Of a stretch of DNA of 64,000 nt, positions 56,534 to 64,000 are shown in pieces. Under the pieces are notes generated by a model that had not been told where the DNA came from, did no database searches, and worked only from the letters and a program-made list of their open reading frames with translations. Source of the stretch: Gonatopus flavifemur (lineage: Eukaryota; Arthropoda; Insecta; Hymenoptera; Dryinidae). Both the position numbers and the translations under genes were made by a program. Numbering within the stretch: position 1 is the first letter of the stretch; each line of letters starts with the position of its first letter. The DNA lies in the NCBI GenBank assembly GCA_018340375.1, contig JAFFJZ010000054.1:558001-622000 (forward strand), written 5' to 3'.

Positions 56534-57674
56534 AAGGACCCCAAGACGGAAATCCTGAATGGATCTTGAAGAGAAGGATGAAAACAACAAATTTGAGCCC
56601 TTGAAATTTTGTTGTAAAATACACCCCTTCGCTGTTATTTGACGACAAAGGTGACCCCTTTTGAAAAAGCACATATATTTTTTTACAGGGGGACATTTTT
56701 AGTTTCGGAGATACTCTATTTTTTCAACATTCCAAAGCACCTAACAAATGCAAGAAAAAAAATTGTTGAAAATTCTCATTTGTTCATAACAAATGGAATT
56801 GTTGCTTGTTTTTTGGAATCCTGGGTCTTTTCTATACCTGAATTGAATAGCCTTTGCCACCTGAAAAATGATCTGATATTAAAAAAAAATCCAAAAATTT
56901 GAAAAAAAAATTGTTTATAAGAATTATTCAACAATATCAATATTTCGGTCTCCAAAGTGGACCAAAGTGTTCCTCAGAATTCCCGATAAAAATCGCCGAT
57001 CCAGAAAATTTTGTTCATTCATGATTCAACATTTGTTTATTAATTTGTTTATAATAAAAAAACCAAAATTATCGGATTTTCATGGGAAAGGATGGGTCAA
57101 CACATGGAATGGAACTCGCTGAACGCGAATATGGAGATTGAATTTCTTATTTCCCATCCCTTCCCCATTGTTTATCAATTTATCATAACAAATTCCTAAT
57201 TTTTCACCGTTTTTCGATCCGCGAAAAATCTTTAAAAATTACATTATTTTTTCCAAAGTCATTCCGCTAGTGAAAAATTGCAATTCATCCTTTTTTACTG
57301 ATTGTTTATGAAATTATTCAATAAAAAAATTTTTTTTTCAACAATTTTCGATCTGAAAAGCGCTGCTTTATATGAAGGAGCGCTCTCTAAGCATATATCC
57401 ATCAACAGAAATCCCATTTTTGGTTCTTTCAATTGATGTTTAGTAATTTGTTTATAAACAAATTAATTTTTCTAGATTTTCTTCCAGGAAAAATGTCCTT
57501 TTATATGTTCTCGGGGATGCTGAACACGAATTCGTGCTCAAAAATGTTGATTTCCCACCCCTCCTCTATTTCTGTTTATATTGTTTTTGAAAGAAAAATT
57601 TTTCCCTCCATTCCATCTAAAAGTGAGGTATACATGTGTATAAGACCCTCAAATTACAATATTTATCAGTCAAA
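56534..57674. repeat. Left arm of a 1.14-kb inverted repeat
   Basis: It begins TCAAAGGACCCCAAGACGGA and is complementary to 60020-61163 with scattered mismatches. Frames in this arm recur on the opposite strand in the right arm and have no similarity to known proteins. Confidence 0.85.
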
Positions 57675-57866
57675 TTCAAGCAAGTTCAAGTACCGAGAAT
57701 CATACAAATTTCTCACGAAGGGATACCTACACAAGGTATACCAGGCAGGTTTTTGACACACAAAACCGCATTTGGAAGAAAATCGCGCATTAGTTATCCA
57801 TTCCCTCTCATCCCAGGGATAACACATTACCTGTCGATTTGAAATTGAATCATCGATTCGAATTAA

Positions 57867-59751
57867 GGGTTCAGACAGATCTGGAATTCCGGGAAATTCG
57901 GGAAAACTCAGGGAAATGAAAATTTGACTCAAAACTCCGGGGATTCTCAGGGAAATCAACAAAAATTGTCAAAAGCCTGGAAATCTCAGGGAAATTATTG
58001 GAATTTCTTCGTCAGTTCTATTTTTAATTTTGTACAACATATTTTCCGAATTAGTACTGGTGAAATCTTAGAAATCATACATTGAGGAAAAAATTCCTTT
58101 CAACCTATCACACCATAGGCGTTGAAAAAAATTGGAAATTAGGTTTCACACTCCTGAAATTTTAAATTGTAAGATGGGAATAGAAAGGAATTAGTAATTG
58201 GAATGAATTCTGACCTTATGTTTCAAATGATCAAATACGAAGAAATCGTCATCACCAAATTTATTTCTAATTTTTTTCCAATGGAATATCTTTCCATGTA
58301 CTAGGTTTCTTTACTCATTGAACAAAGTATTCGAGCACTACATTCAACAATTTTTATTTTGATGTCATCTTATCCAATTAATGATGGGTTTGTACATGAA
58401 ATATGAAACGTCTTGGCTGTTATGATTTTTGTATAACCCTTGAGAATGGCCTGAAGCTGAAACTAGCAGCCAGTTCTTGTAACTTCTGATTAAACATTGT
58501 TAAAGCTTCGTTTATATCAGGAATCGATTAAGTCGCATCCCACTGAACGTTTCAGATACTTAAATCTTTGATAAAAATGTTATGTAAGAAATTATGACAA
58601 TCGACTGCTAGCTTTACGGCTGCCAGTTTCAGCTGTATGAAAATGGTTAGGATCTGGCCGAAAAATCAGCACGAATAAACTTCGACCACTGCTTTATAAT
58701 CTTGGTTTCTCAAATTCATTATTCATTTTACTTGGTAGTAATGAAACATGGAGTATCATAATTATAATTGATAAAAACAAAGTTTGCTTTATATCAATGT
58801 TCTATAATTTTAGATACAATATCACGGTCATCATAATCCAGTGGTGGCAAAACAATGTTTCAACAAAAAATTTCTCATTTATTTAAAAATCTCATTCATT
58901 TTGAACTGCTAGATTTGGGAAGTTGATTAAAATGAATCCTTATAAGTTTTTATATTTATGAAGTAATTATTATTCAGTGAATATCTGTATTTGATAATCC
59001 ATTTAATCATTGTGATTTTCTGATACTGACCTATTAATGAATTGTTAGAGAAACATAATTCATTTTATTCCATTGTATGCTAGTAGAAATACATTTAATA
59101 ACAGTTTTATGATAAAAACTTCCAGAAAAATGAAGTGCCTAGAGATGCTTCTGGCGAACTAATCATGCAAATATGTTCTCCAATAACCAACTAACCTCAG
59201 TAGAAATCATTCTAGACGTACCTTTGGCGTAAGAGTGGATCTTAATACTACACGCAGAGAAAAACTACGTAGAATGCCTTACTTGTGCCTCGTTTGCACC
59301 AAAATAGGAACTAGAATGTTTCATACCAGTGCTCTTAAATAGATAATATGTAAGGTGTTACATAAAATGACACTTCACTTGTCACGATGATGTTATTTAG
59401 ACATCTAGTTATTTTATAATAGGTTTTCCATTTTTCTATTGGAAAAAATATTCGATTGATTCAATTACAACGAGGTTGTATATGGCAAAACTTGTTGTGC
59501 AGTGATTCATTCTACCATGCACAAAAATTGATTGAATCGCATATCGACTTTCTCCGTATTTCACTTCACTGTGGTTGGGTCGACTGAATCTGTTTGAAAG
59601 TTCACTATTTCTACAAGGATTGAAGATCAATTTGCTATGAGATTGTAATATCGACATTCATGATTTGACGATTTTTGGAAATTGGAATTTTACTCAGAGA
59701 AATCACAGGGGAAACTCAGGGGAATTGTTGAAACAAAAGTTGTCTGAACCC
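57867..59751. mobile_element. Element with GGGTTCAGACA ends in the loop
   Basis: GGGTTCAGACA at 57867-57877 and its complement at 59741-59751 bound ~1.9 kb. Subterminal CAGGGAAA- and ACTCAGGG-like phrases lie at both ends. No transposase could be recognised and the target duplication is unclear. Confidence 0.55.
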
Positions 59752-60019
59752 TGTTGAAGAGATGCTATGATTTCATTTGGATTATCCTGCTGTATCTAGT
59801 AAGGGGAGAATACAGAATTTTGTTGTTTAATTCCTCCATGGCAAACTTGATTGTTATGAGAGTCGTCAAACATGGAATGTATATATACATGTGTGAATTG
59901 TTGACTCCGCTGGATTGGATATGATTCATGAACATATTAGACTTCGAAAATTCCATTCCAAGTGAAATAATCCCTCAAGAACGGTCCCTGACGGTATGAA
60001 AATATCATTTGACAGAATT

Positions 60020-61163
60020 CGACTGATGAATGTTGTAATTTGAGGGTCTTATACACATGTATACCTCACTTTTAGATGGAATGGAGGAAAAAATTTTTCT
60101 TTCAACAACAATATAAACAGAAATAGAGGAGGGTTGGGAAATCAACATTTTTGAGCACGAATTCGTGTTCAGCATCCCCGAGAACATATAAAAGGACATT
60201 TTTCCTGGAAGAGAATCTAAAAAAATTAATTTGTTTATAAACAAATTACTAAACATCAATTGAAAGAACCAAAAATGGGATTTCTGTTGATGGATATATG
60301 TTTGGAGAGCGCTCCTTCATATAAAGCAGCGCTTTTCAGATCGAAAATTGTTGAAAAAAAAATTTTTGTATTGAATAATTTCATAAACAATCAGTAAAAA
60401 AGGATGAATTGCAATTTTTCACTAGCGGAATGACTTTGGAAAAAATAATGTAATTTGTGAAGATTTTTCAGGGATCGAAAAACGGTGAAAAATTAGGAAT
60501 TTGTTATGATAAATTAATAAACAATGGGGAAGGGATTGGAAATAAAAAATTTAATCTCCATATTCGCGTTCAGCGAGTTCCATTCCATGTGTTGACCTAT
60601 CCTTTCCCATGTAAATCCGACAATTTTGGTTTTTTCATTATAAACAAATTGATAAACAAATGTTGAATCATGAATGAAAAAAATTTTCTGGATCGGCGAT
60701 TTTTATCGGGAATTCTGAGGAACACTTTGGTCCACTTTGGAAACCGAAATATTGATATTGTTGAATAATTCTTATAAACAATTTTTTTTTCAAATTTTTG
60801 GTTTTTTTTTTAATATCAGATCATTTTTCAGGTGGCAAAGGCTATTCAATTCAGGTATAGAAAAGACCCAGGATTCCAAAAATCAAGCAACAATTCCATT
60901 TGTTATGAATAAATGAAAATTTTCAACAATTTTTTTTCTTGCATTTGTTAGGTGCTTTGGAATGTTGAAAAAATAGAGTATCTCCGACACTAAAAATGTT
61001 CCCCTGTAAGAAGATATATGTGCTTTTTCAAAAGGGGTCACCTTTGTCGTCAAATAACAGCGAAGGGGTGTATTTTACAACAAAATTTCAAGGGCTCAAA
61101 TTTGTTTCTTTCATCCTTCTCTTCGAGATCCATTCAGGATCTTCCGTCTTGGGGTCCTTTGAG
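60020..61163. repeat. Right arm of the 1.14-kb inverted repeat
   Basis: It is complementary to 56534-57674 and ends at GTCTTGGGGTCCTTTGA. Directly beyond the end, similarity to the GIFVGPQIR protein family begins, so the arm boundary is sharp. Confidence 0.85.
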
Positions 61164-61619
61164 ACAAAATTTCCCCGTATCAGTGATGCGAAATTGAAAG
61201 GAGGGATTTTTGTGGGTCCACAAATCCGAGAACTCATGAAGGATGAAGTCCTTAATACGACGTCGAATAAAGCAAAAAAAAGAGCATGGACCGCTTCTAC
61301 AGATATGTGTCATGGTTTTCTCGGAAACAAGAAGGCTGATAACTATCAAAAAATCATTGGAGAACTCCTTCATGCTTATAAAGCTCTGAAATGCAACATG
61401 TCTCTCAAAATTCATTTTTCGGACTCACACTTGGACTTCTTGCCTGAAAATCTCGGTGCCGTATCAGATGAACATGGTGGAAGGTTCCACCAAGACATAT
61501 TAAATATAGAAAGGCGTTACAATGGAAAATGGTCTGAAAAAATGCTTGCCGACTTTTGTTCGTCAATTCGACGCGAAACTCCAATTGATCGATTGAAAAG
61601 GAAAAAAAACACGAAATAG
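61163..61619 (+). pseudogene. Uncharacterised mobile-element-associated protein, C-terminal fragment (GIFVGPQIR family)
   Basis: The frame shows FPRISDAKLKGGIFVGPQIR, a FLGNKKADNY phrase, MSLKIHFSDSHLDFLPENLG, VSDEHGGRFHQDI and MLADFCSSIRRE before TAG at 61617-61619. I recognise this block as the C terminus of a multi-copy, uncharacterised arthropod protein family whose relatives share GIFVGPQIR.L and GAVSDE.GERFHQDI. The open frame continues upstream into the inverted-repeat arm but similarity does not, so the N-terminal part is missing. The preserved 150-codon frame suggests a fairly young copy. Function is unknown. Confidence 0.65.
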
Positions 61620-61899
61620 CCCTGAATTATGTTTTGCTCACTGTTGAGATTATATTTCAAAATCTGATTTTACTGCTTAAAGTATTGAACATTTCAACTT
61701 TCTCAAGATTATTGTTATCATTACAAGGATTTTCTCATGCTAACTACTTTATAATTTGTGAGCAAGAATAAGGCTTTTAAAAACAAATGTACATTACATA
61801 AAGATCATATGCGTCGCCGTTTTTTTTCACGTTAAATTTTGATTTTAAGATTCGAAAATATCATTTCTATGCATAACATGTGATGGATATTCCCGGAAT
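61620..61899. other. 3' flank, no gene seen
   Basis: A+T-rich sequence between the fragment above and the G+C-rich segment. Confidence 0.4.
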
Positions 61900-63320
61900 C
61901 CATGCACAAAGGCGCTTGGGTCATTGAGCGCCTCCACGACTCCTGTCGTGGATATTTATTTGTCACAGCGGGACCTGCAAAATATCGAAAGGGAACAAGT
62001 AACTTGCTCACGACGATTCTGAGGGGTCAAGGGAAAAGGAATGAGCTCAGGGAGAGGGGGTGGGTTGATTTTGATTCACTAAAATGAACAAACTCCAAAT
62101 GAGGTTAACCACGTGCCAGAGCACGTATATATATATTCTCAATTCAACACCGTTATGCAAAGCAAGCGACTTCGTCGCGCATAGAAAGATACAAACAACT
62201 CCTTCGTTTATCAATTTGCTTTGGGGAACACAGGGACTAAGAAAAGAGTATGAAGGGCGCGGCCGCGCGGGAACATCTATTGACGGACTATGCCGTTTAC
62301 ATAAATCAAAACAAAGGGAAATAGAGAGAAGCCGCGACCATACAATCTAATCGGGGAAGGACAACCGCGGGCGAAGGGGGTGACTCGATGTCGAAATACG
62401 AAGGGTCCGGAAGGGGAAATGTAAAAAGAGAGACACGTGGAGGAGGCCACGTGAACAACACTATCGTTACCACATAAATCCCGCGGAGTGAACACCGTAC
62501 GAGCACTGGACACCGGTTGACTTCCTCGACAGAAACGAGGAAGAAGATTCTAACTGTAATGGGACCCCAATGGCACGACACACTCACCGTATTCAAAATT
62601 TAACAGCACGAGAGTATCCTGGGAACGTCGCCGTGGCTCAGTTACACAAGAAGTGTCAGGCAACATGGCCACTCCCTTCTCCTTCACCGACGGGTGAGTT
62701 CACAAAATCATATACGAAATCCCGTCGGTGACTTTCCGTTGGAGCGCACTCTCGAGCTCGTTTTGCGCGCTCGGGTGGTGGTGGCTTCTTACTACTCGTT
62801 GGGTGAGTGTGCGCATGTGCGTTGTGGAGATCTTCTGGGTGCGGGTGTTTATGTCCTTTTCTCTCCTTTGGTGGGGCCGGGGGAAGGGGTACAGCGTGGT
62901 CGGGTTGGTCTCTGCCGTTGTTCCTCCGATCCAGGAACGGGGTGGCATCCTCGGAGACGACTCATCTTACTCTCTCTCTCTCTTTCTCTCTCTCCCTCTA
63001 GTCCAGGGTTGGAGAGAGATGGTATTGCCCACGAGGGATTCCCAGTCTCCTGGGGGTTGTCGATTTCGGAACGGCCAAGATGGCGTTGATATCGCCTCTT
63101 GGCGTTGAACCAATCCTACCAAGCATCCGTGGTATAGGTGGCGCTGCCTCCTTGGGGACGGGAAACCTCGACGAATAGAAGAAGGGCAGCGATTAGAGGA
63201 GGACAGGAATAGCGAGGGAGAGGAGATGTGTTCCCGATCCCCGTGTAAGCGAACGACAGCTATGTTCCTTCGAGTGAACTAACTCGTTATGAATGTTTAC
63301 GATTACGATCGATAGGGATC
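61900..63320. other. G+C-rich segment of unknown nature
   Basis: Base composition rises sharply against the flanks. A perfect hairpin TCCACGAC-TCCT-GTCGTGGA lies at 61932-61951. Donor-like GGTGAGT occurs at 62692-62698 and 62799-62805, and a (CT)n tract at about 62970-63000. Overlapping long frames on both strands have no recognisable domain. It could be a promoter/first-exon region or an LTR or leader of a retroelement; neither can be shown. Confidence 0.4.
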
Positions 63321-64000
63321 GTGCGCGGTGCCATCCCGCGACTCTTTTTGTGATGATTCGTTACATCACAAACAATAAGAAGAAGAGAAATAAATCATTT
63401 ACGATTTGTTTTCGCAAAGTTACGATCATTCTAAATTATGAAATACGTCCCGACGTATTCACATTATCAACCCTTTGAGAAATATATTATTTTAGAGGCA
63501 AATCTTCCTTGAACATTCGTACTAGTACTCTCAAGCTTGGAAGTTTATCCAGTCGCTGAGTAAGAAGATCATATCAGAAAATTGAAATTTTCATTGCCAT
63601 ACATGTTGGCAGTACCCTTAGGAGATCCTAGGAATATTACAATCTTGGGCATATATTTCAGAATTTGCAAATGGTCGTGACTCTGCAAGAAAAAATCGTA
63701 GGTGATCGATCAATAGCTGATTTTGAAGAGTAAGAGTAGTACTAAATGATACGATCAGAATAAAGAACCAAAAAATTTTGTGCGCCCCGTGCATAACCTC
63801 AAAAATAGCCAAAAAAACGCATTCTTCGAGTATACACCCTTGAATATCTCAAAATCCTGACGTGATAGCCCAATTCTGCCTCCGGATTCGGATTCTACGC
63901 AGCAAATTACTCCAGGAAATGATCATCAGTTGCAAAGGAGCGAGAAATTTCATTTTTTTGCAGACCAGTGTTATCATAGTGTATCCATTTCTCATCGCCA
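63321..64000. other. A+T-rich end of window, no gene seen
   Basis: AATAAA at 63389-63394 could be a polyadenylation signal for transcripts of the preceding segment. No coding feature is recognisable. Confidence 0.4.

Noticed and set aside
62084..63108. Several frames of 60-130 codons in the G+C-rich segment
   Set aside because: Frames overlap on both strands, lack recognisable domains and contain a simple CT repeat.
61900..63480. Solo LTR or 5' LTR of another retroelement
   Set aside because: No second copy, no clear TG...CA boundaries and no convincing primer-binding site in the window.

Overview
The window looks like a piece of an arthropod (most likely insect) nuclear genome that is almost entirely accessory DNA. 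The basis is an A+T-rich background, spliced genes with GT/AG introns, and a set of element families typical of insects: piggyBac, mariner, pogo-like and Tc1-like elements, an R1-clade LINE, a Ty3/gypsy LTR retrotransposon and a Maverick/Polinton-type integrase. The order of insect cannot be fixed by eye. No rRNA, no intact tRNA gene and no prokaryotic organisation were seen.

Left third (1-25 kb). A piggyBac transposase gene runs off the left edge. It is followed by a foldback element built of ~142-bp repeats (1.15-2.95 kb) and a decayed gene of an uncharacterised DDE-like family (copy A, 3.3-4.8 kb). A (GGAT)n microsatellite carrying two palindromic elements follows (5.1-6.7 kb), then gene-poor DNA. 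At 13.1-16.8 kb is a longer decayed gene of the same family (copy B), flanked on both sides by clusters of a short motif, GTAACAGAGT. It is interrupted by a 1.1-kb element with CACTG ends. A near-identical inverted copy of that element lies at 21.0-22.1 kb, nested in a pogo-like element. Both CACTG copies contain a tRNA-like segment with A and B boxes.

Middle (25-49 kb). Several hairpin elements and a second foldback of inverted ~180-bp repeats (28.5-30.5 kb) are followed by an internally deleted R1-like LINE (31.2-33.4 kb), the 3' end of a second LINE, a broken Maverick/Polinton-type integrase (34.2-35.0 kb) and a protein of another uncharacterised family (36.2-37.0 kb). The only candidate host gene is a minus-strand DUF4806-type gene whose exons lie at 47.75-46.1 kb and 38.88-38.64 kb. 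A 6.6-kb Ty3/gypsy element (39,310-45,954) with a 4-bp ATTG target duplication splits it. An internally deleted mariner sits 67 bp upstream of its start codon.

Right third (49-64 kb). A four-level nest lies at 49.9-55.7 kb: a 1.0-kb element with 24-bp dyads and an 8-bp target duplication sits inside the left terminal repeat of a TA-flanked foldback. That foldback sits beside a pogo-like deletion derivative, and both lie inside an arm of a larger inverted repeat. A further 1.14-kb inverted repeat (56.5-61.2 kb) encloses an element with GGGTTCAGACA ends. Its right arm abuts a C-terminal fragment of a third uncharacterised protein family (61.2-61.6 kb). A G+C-rich segment of unknown nature (61.9-63.3 kb) closes the window.

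The sequence does not read as a cooperating pathway. It is a stratified record of transposition, and the point of greatest interest is the DDE-like family seen as copies A and B. All calls come from reading the sequence; none was confirmed by a database search.
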